NCBI GenBank assembly: GCA_038248505.1 | Contig: JBBRXJ010000024.1 | Location: 1-40,718, forward strand | Direction: 5' to 3' | Length of the DNA stretch: 40,718 nt | DNA from: JBBRXJ01 sp038248505 | GTDB lineage: Bacteria > Bacteroidota > Bacteroidia > Bacteroidales > JBBRXJ01 | Shown: positions 14,802 to 23,340 of the stretch, piece after piece | Numbering within the stretch: the stretch's first letter is position 1 | Layout of the letters: the number at the start of each line of letters is the position of its first letter | Translations under genes and position numbers: made by a program | The notes under the pieces: generated by a model | Database searches by the model: none | Told to the model about the DNA's origin: nothing | Seen by the model: the letters and a program-made list of their open reading frames with translations, nothing else

Positions 14802-16328
14802 CTAAGCACTTCGCAAACCTTTAAATAAAATATTAAATAAGGCTTTAAAAAAATATTTCATATCTGTTTTAACTGGTGATTGATCATAACTATCAAAATA
14901 TTTTCTTTCTGAATTTTCAATATCTTCTAGTGTTTTAGGGGCATCAGCATAAAATGGAGGTAACAATCCGGGCTTATATTTAATACGTCGTTCTTGAAAC
15001 TGTTTACTATATAAATTAAAATAATGGCGACTTACTGGACGAACTCCTACGAGTTTTAATTCTCCTTTTATCCAATTTAAAATCATAGGTAATTCATCAA
15101 TCCAGAATTTTCGCATTAAACGCCCGAGTGTTGTAATTCTAAAATCATCTTTAAACTTACCACCTTCTTTTAGATTCGATAATTTAAAAATATATTCTTG
15201 CAAATACTCGGCATATGGATGCATAGTACGAAGCTTATAGACTTTAATTAATTTGCCATTTAGGCCTTTTCTCGTTAAACGAATAAGAGGGCCATAGGTT
15301 GGATCCATATCATATATTGGCTCACTTTTTTTCTTTACTGCAAAAAAATGAAGATAATCAATTTCGCACTCCTCAATAATTTCAAAACCACATGACACTA
15401 AGCGTCCAAGAACTTCGGCACGCGAAATAACTCTATTATTGCCTTGTGTTATATGAAAATATAACCATTTGGTCATTAAAAATTTAGGAAATAAACGATT
15501 AAAAATATAATCAAACGTATATACTACAAAATTAATAATGGCAGGATAACGATGAAATATTCGATTTTTTCGTATCTCCTTCGTTTCTGCACAACCTATT
15601 AATAAACTGTCAACCTCAAGCTTTGAGTTTATACATTCAAAGAATTTATTTACATAACGAATGTCATTTATACGATGTAAATTAACAATAGCTGTATATG
15701 ATGTAGCGGGTAAATTCTCAACATTAAATTTTGTTGTAGTTGACAAAACTAAACTTTCACTATCGGCAATATCAATATAACGCTGTATAAAATGTAATGG
15801 TTTTTCGCCTAGTTCTTCGCGTATAAATTTAAGGATGGTAGTAATTTTCTGTTCGTCCCATTTTAATCCCTTTTTAATCTTTCCTTTTTTTGCTGAATTA
15901 AGTAATTGCTGATGACTCTCATCATCTATCTCAACAATAGTATGTGCAAAGCTAAATATTATGGAAAAGAAAAACATTTCAAAGAATGTTACTAGCAATA
16001 CATTTCCAAATACAACTAATCGTGAAAAATGATCTTCTCTGAATAAATAGAAAGAAATAGTTAATACTGCAAGAATGTAAAAGTTTGGTTTTAAAATATT
16101 ATGTAAAATGAAATGAGAAATTTTCTTTTCTTTTATCTTATACTTATTGTTAATAAATGAAATAGAAGACCAAATAATGACATAAGCAAGAAAGGGTTTC
16201 CAATAACTAATAACATGCTGATCTAATTGAGACATTTTAAACTTGTATACAATTAGAAACGAAATAGGCAATAAAAGTATGTCGAGATAAAAAAGAAGAT
16301 TCAATATTTTACCGTGTAGCTTAATCAT
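14802..16328 (-). CDS. Polyprenyl-phosphate sugar phosphotransferase (bacterial sugar transferase family)
   Basis: This 508-residue protein is an initiating glycosyltransferase for exopolysaccharide, capsule or O-antigen. The N-terminal part has four hydrophobic helices (about 8-27, 42-59, 79-95 and 103-126). A central soluble region of about 200 residues follows. The C-terminal 160 residues are the PF02397 catalytic domain: KVYKLRTMHPYAE, RITTLGRLMRKFWIDELP with the conserved DELP, and KGELKLVGVRPVS. Family members move a sugar-1-phosphate from a nucleotide sugar to undecaprenyl phosphate in the inner membrane. In typical members the catalytic domain starts with a membrane hairpin and an RxxDxxxS segment. 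Here the preceding region is less hydrophobic, so this is a somewhat divergent member. No polysaccharide cluster surrounds it, although a GT4 enzyme lies 1.7 kb away. The sugar is unknown. Confidence 0.85.
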   Translation of the reverse strand: MIKLHGKILNLLFYLDILLLPISFLIVYKFKMSQLDQHVISYWKPFLAYVIIWSSISFINNKYKIKEKKISHFILHNILKPNFYILAVLTISFYLFREDHFSRLVVFGNVLLVTFFEMFFFSIIFSFAHTIVEIDDESHQQLLNSAKKGKIKKGLKWDEQKITTILKFIREELGEKPLHFIQRYIDIADSESLVLSTTTKFNVENLPATSYTAIVNLHRINDIRYVNKFFECINSKLEVDSLLIGCAETKEIRKNRIFHRYPAIINFVVYTFDYIFNRLFPKFLMTKWLYFHITQGNNRVISRAEVLGRLVSCGFEIIEECEIDYLHFFAVKKKSEPIYDMDPTYGPLIRLTRKGLNGKLIKVYKLRTMHPYAEYLQEYIFKLSNLKEGGKFKDDFRITTLGRLMRKFWIDELPMILNWIKGELKLVGVRPVSRHYFNLYSKQFQERRIKYKPGLLPPFYADAPKTLEDIENSERKYFDSYDQSPVKTDMKYFFKALFNILFKGLRSA

Positions 16329-16444
16329 CTATAGTATTTAGGTTTGGCAATTTACAAAAAGATAATCATAAATACAAAATTACAATCAATTCTTTAAATA
16401 GGATATGGTATAAACCTTAATTTACACACTTAAAAATAAGCTTC

Positions 16445-16508
16445 TTAAATCCGTTAGACAATAATTTCAGGTACGATAATGAAAGAAATTATATAGTCGA
16501 ACTCCTGC
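16445..16508. repeat. Short interspersed repeat, copy 2; rest of 16329-16747 non-coding
   Basis: This stretch matches 12002-12065 (see there). Here the minus strand is open for 70 codons (16454-16666), ending in FDYIISFIIVPEIIV, but it has no recognisable family and its only homologue in the window is broken by stops. I treat it as repeat or decayed coding DNA. Nothing else was seen in this 447-nt gap except the dapL promoter box. Confidence 0.5.
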
Positions 16509-16747
16509 CTATTCTGTAAGACGGAGATCACATGCATAAGAGCTGCAGTGGTATTTAACAGTTTGTATTTTTCAATACTTGAGGCGAAATAAAAATGAAA
16601 ACATTTCTGATCCTTCATTCGCTTACAGGGAGTTCCTACAATAGTTCGCGTATCTAAAACCAGCATTAAGCAAGTTAAAAAATTGTTCTAAAGGCTGAGA
16701 TGCCACTATCTTACTCATAAAATCCTTTAAAATCTCATTCAAATTCC

Positions 16748-16755
16748 TATATTTG
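16748..16755 (+). promoter_or_regulatory. -7 box of the dapL operon
   Basis: TATATTTG is a full TAnnTTTG match, 20 nt before the dapL ATG. No convincing -33 TTTG was found at the usual distance. Confidence 0.5.
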
Positions 16756-16775
16756 CCTTCTTAAAAAGCAATTTT

Positions 16776-18014
16776 ATGGCATTTGTAAACGAAAATTATT
16801 TAAAATTAAAGGCAGGATACCTATTTCCTGAGATAGGGCGACGTGTTCGTGAGTTTGTAGCAAAGAATCCTCAAAGCAATGTAATACGAATGGGTATTGG
16901 CGATGTTACCCAAGCTCTTACTCCATCAATTATTAAAGCATTTCATGAAGGGGTGGATGAAATGGCTTCGAAAGCTACTTTTAAAGGCTATGGCCCCGAA
17001 CAAGGTTATAGCTTTTTATTGGATGCTATTGCAAAAAATGATTATAACAGCCGTGGTGTTAATATTAAGACAACTGAAATTTTTGTTTCTGACGGCTCAA
17101 AATGTGATACAGGTAATATTCAAGAAATATTTGGTTTATCAAATAAAATTGCTATCTGCGACCCTGTTTATCCTGTATATGCCGATACTTCTGTTATGTC
17201 AGGCCGAACTGGCGTATGCCGAGAAAATGGTTATTTTGATAACATTTATTATATGCCGTGTAACGAGGCAAATAATTTTACGCCTGAAATTCCAAGTGTT
17301 AAGGTTGATTTGATCTATCTATGCTTTCCAAACAATCCAACGGGGGCTACAATAAGTAAAGAAAATCTCAAAAAATGGGTTGATTATGCAATTAAAAATC
17401 AATCTGTTATATTATATGATGCCGCTTATGAAGCTTTTATTCAAGATGAAACGCTTCCTCATTCAATTTTTGAAATTGAAGGTGCTCGTAAGGTTGCTAT
17501 TGAATTTCGTAGTTTTTCAAAAACTGCTGGATTTACAGGAACGCGCTGTGCTTTTACGGTAATACCTGATGAGTTAATGCTATTTGATGAAAATGGAAGC
17601 GCCCATTCGGCACATGCCTTATGGAATAGAAGACATACCACTAAATTTAATGGCGTGTCCTATCCGGTTCAAAAAGCTGCTGCAGCTATCTATACTGAGA
17701 AGGGTAAGAAAGAAGTAAAAGAAGTAATTTTATATTACATGGAGAATGCACGAATTATTAAAGAAAGTCTTGCAGCCTGTGGTTATAATGTTTTTGGAGG
17801 TATTAATGCGCCTTATGTTTGGGTAAAAACAAAAAATAATATGAAGTCGTGGGAGTTCTTCGATTTCCTTTTAAACGAAGCTAATGTTGTAGGAACCCCT
17901 GGTTCTGGCTTTGGACCATCGGGTGAGGGGTATTTCCGCTTCTCTGCATTTGCTGATAGAGATAATGTTTTAGAAGCGATGACACGTGTTAAGAAACTAA
18001 CACAATCAATGTAA
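16776..18014 (+). CDS. dapL: LL-diaminopimelate aminotransferase
   Basis: DapL converts tetrahydrodipicolinate directly to LL-diaminopimelate using glutamate, in the lysine and peptidoglycan precursor pathway. This one-step route is common in Bacteroidota, plants and chlamydiae. The 412 residues match the family's length of about 410. This is a class I/II PLP aminotransferase fold: N-terminus NENYLKLKAGYLFPEIGRRV, IRMGIGDVTQ, FPNNPTGA at 184-191, DAAYEAF at 215-221, and the Schiff-base Lys K249 in SFSKTAGFTGTRCAF. These are DapL rather than AspC patterns. It is the first gene of an operon with a GT4 enzyme (47 nt gap) and tsaC/sua5. Cytoplasmic. Confidence 0.95.
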   Translation: MAFVNENYLKLKAGYLFPEIGRRVREFVAKNPQSNVIRMGIGDVTQALTPSIIKAFHEGVDEMASKATFKGYGPEQGYSFLLDAIAKNDYNSRGVNIKTTEIFVSDGSKCDTGNIQEIFGLSNKIAICDPVYPVYADTSVMSGRTGVCRENGYFDNIYYMPCNEANNFTPEIPSVKVDLIYLCFPNNPTGATISKENLKKWVDYAIKNQSVILYDAAYEAFIQDETLPHSIFEIEGARKVAIEFRSFSKTAGFTGTRCAFTVIPDELMLFDENGSAHSAHALWNRRHTTKFNGVSYPVQKAAAAIYTEKGKKEVKEVILYYMENARIIKESLAACGYNVFGGINAPYVWVKTKNNMKSWEFFDFLLNEANVVGTPGSGFGPSGEGYFRFSAFADRDNVLEAMTRVKKLTQSM

Positions 18015-18061
18015 TGCTAAATAATCATCAAATGAATTTTAATCTTTTAACTATTTAAACT

Positions 18062-19174
18062 ATGCGAATCGGATTTGATGCAAAGCGTGCCTTATACAAT
18101 AATAGTGGTTTAGGTAATTATAGTCGTAATATTATTTATTCGGTTAGCCGTTATAAAGAGTTAAACGATTATTTGCTCTATGCTCCGTATCGTAAAACAA
18201 CCATCCGGTTTCCATATTCATCTAATGTTCGAATAATACACCCAGGGCCAATAGGCAGATTGCTTCCGTCTTACTGGCGCTCAATGAGTATGACCAGCGA
18301 TTTACAGCGTGATGGAATTCATCTATATCACGGCCTGAGCAATGAGTTGCCAATGGGTATTCGTTCACTTAGCATACCTTCAGTAGTTACCATTCATGAT
18401 GTAATTTTTATGCGTTACCCGGAGTTCTATTCAATGATTGATAGAGCTATATACGAAAAGAAATTCCGCCATGCTATTGACGCATCCTCAAGAATTATTG
18501 CAGCAAGTAATCAAACTCGCGATGATTTAGTTGAGTTTTTAGGCGCAGACAGAATGAAAATTGATGTCGTATATCAACCTTGTCACCCTCAATTTTATTG
18601 TACTCCACAAGAAGAGGATTTACAGATTGTTCGCAACAAATATAATTTACCAAAAAACTTTATTTTAACCGTTGGCACCATAGAGAAACGTAAAAATATT
18701 CTTGCTGTTATAAAAGCGGTTCATAAAGGTAAACTTAATATACCTGTTGTTAATATTGGTCGCCCAACCGACTATATGAGAAAAATTGAGATGTATATTG
18801 AAGAAAATAATGTGAAGGATATTCATTTCTTACCAAATGTAAATAGTGAGGATCTACCTCTTATTTACAGAATGGCCTCTGCTTTAGTTTACCCATCTTT
18901 TTTTGAAGGTTTTGGAATTCCTATTCTGGAAGCAATGGTAAGTGGCATTCCGGTAATTACGAGTAATGGTAGTTGTCTTTCAGAGGTAGCCTCCAAAGCT
19001 GCTTTATATGTTAATCCCTCATCAACAGAGGAATTAATGGTTGCCCTAAAACGTGTTTTACTTGATGAGCACACACGTAGTTTAATGGTTGAAGAAGGTT
19101 TTAGACGTGCCGAACTTTGTTCACCTGATAAAATTGCAAGTGATATTATGAAAGTTTACCAAAAAGTAATTTAA
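18062..19174 (+). CDS. Glycosyltransferase family 4 (GT-B)
   Basis: This 370-residue cytoplasmic or membrane-associated retaining glycosyltransferase has two Rossmann-like halves. The N-terminal acceptor domain has GNYSRNI and HLYHGLSNELP. The C-terminal donor domain starts near ILTVGTIEKRKN (about 201-212) and includes YPSFFEGFGIPILEAMVSG with the E282/E290 pair of the EX7E motif, then PVITS and GSCLSEV. It resembles mannosyl- or rhamnosyltransferases of the WbaZ/MtfB kind, but the sugar and acceptor cannot be read from the sequence. It sits between dapL and tsaC in one transcript; its TAA overlaps the ATG of the next gene by one base (TAATG), which implies translational coupling. The mix of functions in this operon is probably accidental. 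Confidence 0.9.
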   Translation: MRIGFDAKRALYNNSGLGNYSRNIIYSVSRYKELNDYLLYAPYRKTTIRFPYSSNVRIIHPGPIGRLLPSYWRSMSMTSDLQRDGIHLYHGLSNELPMGIRSLSIPSVVTIHDVIFMRYPEFYSMIDRAIYEKKFRHAIDASSRIIAASNQTRDDLVEFLGADRMKIDVVYQPCHPQFYCTPQEEDLQIVRNKYNLPKNFILTVGTIEKRKNILAVIKAVHKGKLNIPVVNIGRPTDYMRKIEMYIEENNVKDIHFLPNVNSEDLPLIYRMASALVYPSFFEGFGIPILEAMVSGIPVITSNGSCLSEVASKAALYVNPSSTEELMVALKRVLLDEHTRSLMVEEGFRRAELCSPDKIASDIMKVYQKVI

Positions 19175-19740
19175 TGAACAACGATATTACACTCGCTTCT
19201 GAAACAATTAAAACAGGAGGCATTATTCTTTATCCTACCGATACAATTTGGGGTATGGGATGTGATGCTACTCAAGTTGAAGCAGTAAATAAAATTTTTT
19301 ACATCAAGCAACGTAGCGATTCTAAAAGTCTTATTCTTCTTGTTAGTAAACCAGAAATGATTTTTAATTACGTACAGCAAGTTCCAGAAATAGCATGGCA
19401 AGTTATTGATGTAGCTGTTGATCCTTTAACGATAATTTATCCGAAAGGAAAAAACCTTCCCGCAAACGTTATGGCAGCCGATGGTTCTGTCGCTATTCGT
19501 GTTGTAAACGATGTATTCTGCCGTAAACTCATAGATAAAATTAGTAAACCTTTAGTTTCAACATCGGCAAACATAAGCGATCATCCCTATCCAAAATGTT
19601 TTTCTGAGATTAATACTGGTATAATTAATTTGGTGGATTATGTTGTAAAATGGAGACAAGAAGAACCCATTGGAAATGCTGTACCTTCAGGCATTATTAA
19701 GCTTGGAGTGAATGGCGAAGTTCAGGTGATTCGAAAGTAA
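19174..19740 (+). CDS. tsaC: L-threonylcarbamoyladenylate synthase (TsaC/Sua5/YrdC family)
   Basis: This enzyme makes threonylcarbamoyl-AMP from threonine, bicarbonate and ATP, the first step of t6A37 modification of tRNA. The 188 residues correspond to the YrdC domain alone, without the extra C-terminal Sua5 domain. Key features are YPTDTIWGMGCDA at about 20-32, IKQRSDSKSLILLV (the KxR...K substrate motif) at about 44-57, and STSANISDHPYP at about 130-141. The start ATG overlaps the stop of the glycosyltransferase gene (TAATG). Its partner tsaB is in the same window on the opposite strand; tsaD and tsaE are not seen. A YciO-like paralogue is an alternative, but the SxxN/KxR motifs favour a true synthase. 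Confidence 0.88.
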   Translation: MNNDITLASETIKTGGIILYPTDTIWGMGCDATQVEAVNKIFYIKQRSDSKSLILLVSKPEMIFNYVQQVPEIAWQVIDVAVDPLTIIYPKGKNLPANVMAADGSVAIRVVNDVFCRKLIDKISKPLVSTSANISDHPYPKCFSEINTGIINLVDYVVKWRQEEPIGNAVPSGIIKLGVNGEVQVIRK

Positions 19741-19764
19741 TTATTCTGATTTGATATTTTTTTT

Positions 19765-19890
19765 ATTCTGCATAATGATACACCAACTACAAATTTCATA
19801 CTAAAAAACTAATGTATGCATCAAGAAACGGTCACCTCGAGGGCATTTCTTCGCCTCGGCGAAAAACTCAATGTACCACCTCAGTGACCG
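19765..19890 (+). repeat. MITE-like element, copy C
   Basis: The left end ATTCTGCATAATGATACACC at 19765-19784 matches the terminal inverted repeat of copy D (one mismatch to the right-end version). The core at 19843-19890 is nearly identical to copies A and B. The core is enclosed by GGTCAC (19830) and GTGACC (19884). The other terminus is not recognisable before 20000. In the rest of 19741-20098 there is a GC-rich TTCGCCGCGG patch near 19967 and no gene. Confidence 0.7.
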
Positions 19891-20098
19891 AGAGCTTCGA
19901 AGATTTATTTTGCTAATTTAAGGCAATTGTAAAAATTATTTCTATAAAAAATGTAGGTGGTTTAGGCATTCGCCGCGGCAAAGAAGCCCCCCTTAACTTA
20001 AAAATATGATACTATTTTGAAATCTACCATTATACCTAATCAGTTTAACCCTAACATACTATTTTCTTGAAATGAACGTTTTATTTAAAAGCAATTTT

Positions 20099-20647
20099 AT
20101 GAAAAAGACATTATTCATTTTTCTCCTAATTATTAGTGTAACAGTAAGTGCACAAACAAATTTTTATTCTTATACAGTAACATCTATTGATGGTACTGTA
20201 TATAGCTTTTCTCAATTGAAGGGAAAAAAGGTATTGATTGTAAATACCGCATCAAAATGTGGATTTACACCTCAATATGAGGATTTAGAAAAAGTGTATC
20301 AAAAATACAAAGACAATAATTTAGTGATTATAGGGTTTCCTGCTAATAATTTTATGCATCAAGAACCCGGTTCAAATGATGAAATAAAATCATTTTGCAC
20401 TAAAAACTATGGCGTTAGTTTCCCAATGATGGAGAAAATTTCAGTGAAAGGGGCAGATATTGCACCGCTGTATAAATGGCTTACCACTAAAGAGGGGAAC
20501 AAGAAAGCGAATGCGCCTGTAAAATGGAATTTCCAAAAATTTCTAATTGACGAGAGTGGTAATTGGGTAGGATATTTAGCTCCAAGTATTAAGCCTTTTG
20601 ACTCAAAACTTATTGATTGGATTGAAGGACGTGGTTTTAAAGAATAG
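20099..20647 (+). CDS. Exported glutathione peroxidase-family (thiol) peroxidase
   Basis: This 182-residue protein reduces hydroperoxides using thiols, in bacteria normally thioredoxin rather than glutathione. I take the ATG at 20099 because it gives a proper signal peptide (MKKTLFIFLLIISVTVSA, cleavage near AQ); an in-frame ATG at 20072 would put nine extra residues ahead of it. The catalytic tetrad is visible: C54 in NTASKCGFTPQ (Cys, not selenocysteine), Q88 in HQEPG, and W143-N144 in VKWNFQKFLID. C100 is a further Cys that might serve as resolving residue. In many homologues the second motif is GFPCNQF; here it is GFPANNF, so that Cys is absent. The protein should work in the periplasm. 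It is a single gene, convergent with the response regulator at 20662. Confidence 0.92.
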   Translation: MKKTLFIFLLIISVTVSAQTNFYSYTVTSIDGTVYSFSQLKGKKVLIVNTASKCGFTPQYEDLEKVYQKYKDNNLVIIGFPANNFMHQEPGSNDEIKSFCTKNYGVSFPMMEKISVKGADIAPLYKWLTTKEGNKKANAPVKWNFQKFLIDESGNWVGYLAPSIKPFDSKLIDWIEGRGFKE

Positions 20648-20661
20648 CTAGCTTCTTTTCT

Positions 20662-21420
20662 TCAAAGTTTTAATAATTCTTTAAGCAATTTATATCCAGC
20701 CATACTGGCTTTTAGCTTCATTTGATTCTTCATTAATACAGCGTAGCTTTCTTTATCGTAATGTTCAATTTTAGCTATTTCAGCAACATTGACAATACAA
20801 GAACGATGAATACGAACGAATTGTTTTGAGTCAAGATGAGATTCAAGATATTTCATGGTTTTCTCTTTTAAATAACGCCCTGTACGTGTATGAATCATTA
20901 CATAATCGCCCTCAGCATCAAAGCAAATAATATCTGATACTGCGATAACATCAATCTTAGAACCCGATTTTACGGCAATACGATCAATATATTCATTTTT
21001 TTCTTCAATACTATTTAGTAAGCCATTTAATGATTTAGATTCACTCTTTTTTGAACGTATTCTTTCTTCAGCCTTAGCAATGCTTTGTAAAAAACGATCT
21101 TTTGTAAATGGTTTTAAGAGATAATCGACAGCATTCATTTCAAATGCTTTTATGGCAAAATGATCAAATGCAGTGGTAAAAATAATGGCTGGTTTATGTT
21201 CAATAAGCTCTAATACTTCAAATCCATTAAGTTTTGGCATTTGCACATCTAATAAAACCAAATCTGGTTTTATTTCATTAATAGATTTAACGCCACTAAA
21301 ACCATCCGCAAATTCGCCAATTAGTTCAGTATTAATAGCATCTTTTAAATAGCTTTTAAGCAAATTTCTTGCTGGTTCCTCATCTTCAACGATAAGTATT
21401 TTAAGTTTATTTTGATTCAT
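20662..21420 (-). CDS. LytTR-family response regulator
   Basis: This 252-residue cytoplasmic DNA-binding regulator has a receiver domain at residues 6-120, with acidic pocket E12-D13, phospho-acceptor D58 in LVLLDVQMP, TT at about 93-94, and K103-class Lys in LLKPF. The LytTR domain spans about 145-250 (FDAEGDYVMIHT, RYLKEKTMKYLE, FVRIHRSCIVN). LytTR proteins bind short direct repeats through beta strands. Its start overlaps the end of the histidine kinase gene by 14 nt, so the pair is translationally coupled and forms one two-component system. The target genes are not known; the LiaF-like membrane protein of the same operon is a likely part of the circuit. Confidence 0.93.
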   Translation of the reverse strand: MNQNKLKILIVEDEEPARNLLKSYLKDAINTELIGEFADGFSGVKSINEIKPDLVLLDVQMPKLNGFEVLELIEHKPAIIFTTAFDHFAIKAFEMNAVDYLLKPFTKDRFLQSIAKAEERIRSKKSESKSLNGLLNSIEEKNEYIDRIAVKSGSKIDVIAVSDIICFDAEGDYVMIHTRTGRYLKEKTMKYLESHLDSKQFVRIHRSCIVNVAEIAKIEHYDKESYAVLMKNQMKLKASMAGYKLLKELLKL

Positions 21421-22465
21421 TTAGTGGTATGTTTAATTGTACTTCAAAAATATGCCCCAAGTGAATTCTTGTTTGTAGTAATTGATCGTTGTGATATATT
21501 ATTCTTAGCCGTTCATGAATATTACGAAGCCCAATCCCTGATCCCTTAGCTGGTTTTGCATTTGGGTCAAAATTATTGCTCAAAATTATTTGAATACCAT
21601 TATTTATTGAATGAATATCGGTTTTTACAATAATAGGTTCTGTACTTTCGTACACGCCATGTTTAATAGTGTTTTCGTATAACGGTTGTAAGATCATAGC
21701 TGGCAACTTGGCTTCAATGCATTTATCTTCAATATTAATGTGATACTCAAGACGACTGCCGAACCGGGTTTTTTCAATATCAAGGTAGCGAACAATGTTT
21801 TCCAATTCTTGTTTAAGGCTTATCATTTCATTTTTTGCAAATGAGATAGAATATCGTAAATAATCAGATAGCTTGATAATCATTTCATGTGCTTTCTCCG
21901 GATCCGTAATAGTTAGTGAGCTAACAGAGTTGAGGCTATTAAAAAGAAAATGCGGATTAATTTGTGATTTTAACAATGTTAACTCAGCTTCTTTTATTGT
22001 TTCACGCAATCGTATCTCTGTATTTGTTTGCTCCGATAAATTGTCGTAATAAATGAATAAATAATAAACAAGAATAAGAATACTATAAAAACACATACCG
22101 AACAAAAAACGCCATGGTATTGACTTAGCTAGAAACAATAAATATTCTTTATTATTCGGATTAAGCACTCGGCATAGTATAAATGATAAAGCGAACCAAA
22201 TTATTAATACAACAATAGCGGTGATAAAAAATTGTGCTATACGGCTAGCGATACTACTTTTACTATTATGATACCTTACAGGAAACCATAATGAAAAACC
22301 AAATAACAGAAAGAGAATATTAAATGTAATGCTATCTGTAATGACTGCTTGAAATGAAATTTTGTATGAGAAGAAAACAAATAGTGTGTGCGCCAAAATA
22401 ATTCCAAGCCATAGTACAAGGTATATTAGCAAAAAAACTTTATTTCTAAAAATGGGATGATTCAT
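21407..22465 (-). CDS. LytS/YehU-type sensor histidine kinase
   Basis: This 352-residue protein starts at the ATG 22465, 13 nt after the stop of the preceding gene; a TTG at 22507 would overlap that gene and is rejected. There are four predicted transmembrane helices (about 9-32, 44-62, 78-99 and 118-139) with short loops and no large sensor domain. The His_kinase domain (PF06580) has H172 in INPHFLFNSLNS, followed by a HATPase domain with N-box LYENTIKHGV and GSGIGLRNIHERL. This is the common Bacteroidota partner of LytTR regulators, and the regulator gene overlaps it by 14 nt. Signals for such small membrane kinases are mostly unknown; the LiaF-like protein upstream may modulate it. Confidence 0.92.
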   Translation of the reverse strand: MNHPIFRNKVFLLIYLVLWLGIILAHTLFVFFSYKISFQAVITDSITFNILFLLFGFSLWFPVRYHNSKSSIASRIAQFFITAIVVLIIWFALSFILCRVLNPNNKEYLLFLAKSIPWRFLFGMCFYSILILVYYLFIYYDNLSEQTNTEIRLRETIKEAELTLLKSQINPHFLFNSLNSVSSLTITDPEKAHEMIIKLSDYLRYSISFAKNEMISLKQELENIVRYLDIEKTRFGSRLEYHINIEDKCIEAKLPAMILQPLYENTIKHGVYESTEPIIVKTDIHSINNGIQIILSNNFDPNAKPAKGSGIGLRNIHERLRIIYHNDQLLQTRIHLGHIFEVQLNIPLNESK

Positions 22466-22478
22466 AGAGTTACCATTA

Positions 22479-23234
22479 TTAGCTTGTCTTAATTTCTCCA
22501 CCGCCAAAAATAGCCACCCCTTTTATATGCAAACGCTTATCATTATTACTTGAAACATTGTAACGTTCATCAGTAAATCCGCCAAGTATTGAAACCATAT
22601 CTATTTTTACATTCCAATCGTTTGGAATAATTAATTTTAAGCCACCAAAAACACAAATGGTTTCAATTACTGTTTCTTTATCGCTTAATGTACATTGAGA
22701 TAAATTTAGCTCAGATCCTCCAAAAATGCAGATAATTTCCCCGCCCTTAAAGTTGTTGTTGAGATTTCTTTTTGAACCACTAAAAATGTTTATCTCATGT
22801 ATTTGATCTTCGCTTTTATAATTATCCAAATAGGATTTTGATTCTATGTTTTTATTGTCAGTTGCAAGTTTTATATCCCTTGATTCGATACTAATGGTTC
22901 GTCTATTCCAATATATGATTATTAGGATTCCGGCCAGTATAATTAATACCGGCCAAAAATGATTAATGAAAACATTTGATACAGGCATTATTTTGGGAAT
23001 CAAAAATAGAGTACCCGTTGCCATCATCATTATGCCTAAAAATAATTTTCGAGCAGAGAATAGGTTTGCTAAACCTAAGGCTATGATGAGCATTTGCCAA
23101 GAAATTAAGATTGGTTTAAGGGAAGCGTTGAGTATTTCAGCATTAAAAGCTAATAGAAGGGTTCCGGCTAATACAAACATAAAGCCAAGTACAATTGATC
23201 GGCCTTTTTCTACTGGTCTTTTATAGTGTTTCAT
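22479..23234 (-). CDS. LiaF-like membrane protein (DUF5668 / LiaF C-terminal type)
   Basis: This is a 251-residue protein. The N-terminal half has four transmembrane helices (about 13-30, 42-60, 63-80 and 88-108), with small-residue patterns like those of the DUF5668/LiaF membrane domain. The C-terminal half, from about residue 145, is a beta-rich domain built of repeated (I/V)FGG turns (IFSGSK, CIFGGSEL, CVFGGLKL, SILGGF, AIFGGGE), typical of the LiaF-like C-terminal domain. In Firmicutes LiaF restrains a cell-envelope-stress kinase (LiaS). Here the gene lies 13 nt before a LytS-type kinase and then a LytTR regulator. A role as membrane brake or accessory sensor is inferred from this arrangement. 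Confidence 0.83.
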   Translation of the reverse strand: MKHYKRPVEKGRSIVLGFMFVLAGTLLLAFNAEILNASLKPILISWQMLIIALGLANLFSARKLFLGIMMMATGTLFLIPKIMPVSNVFINHFWPVLIILAGILIIIYWNRRTISIESRDIKLATDNKNIESKSYLDNYKSEDQIHEINIFSGSKRNLNNNFKGGEIICIFGGSELNLSQCTLSDKETVIETICVFGGLKLIIPNDWNVKIDMVSILGGFTDERYNVSSNNDKRLHIKGVAIFGGGEIKTS

Positions 23235-23251
23235 AATAGCAGATTATAATG

Positions 23252-23259
23252 CAAATATA
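23252..23259 (-). promoter_or_regulatory. -7 box of the LiaF-like/LytS/LytTR operon
   Basis: The minus strand reads TATATTTG, a full TAnnTTTG match, 17 nt before the start codon at 23234. No clear -33 element was found. Confidence 0.5.
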
Positions 23260-23340
23260 CATAGGCATTCATTAAAATGCTATGCTAAATCGGTAAAAGC
23301 CCGAAAAATGACGATGAAAAGAAACAGAATAAGCCTGTAA

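Noticed and set aside
16454..16666. 70-codon minus-strand open frame
   Set aside because: It overlaps an interspersed repeat whose other copy is broken by stops, and has no recognised family; kept as repeat DNA.
16764..20101. Identical 15-nt word AAAAGCAATTTTATG at the starts of dapL (16764-16778) and the peroxidase gene (20087-20101)
   Set aside because: In AT-rich DNA a chance match including ATG is plausible; no other gene here shows it.
22466..22507. TTG start at 22507 for the LytS-type kinase
   Set aside because: It overlaps the LiaF-like gene by 29 nt, while the ATG at 22465 gives normal spacing and a standard N-terminus.
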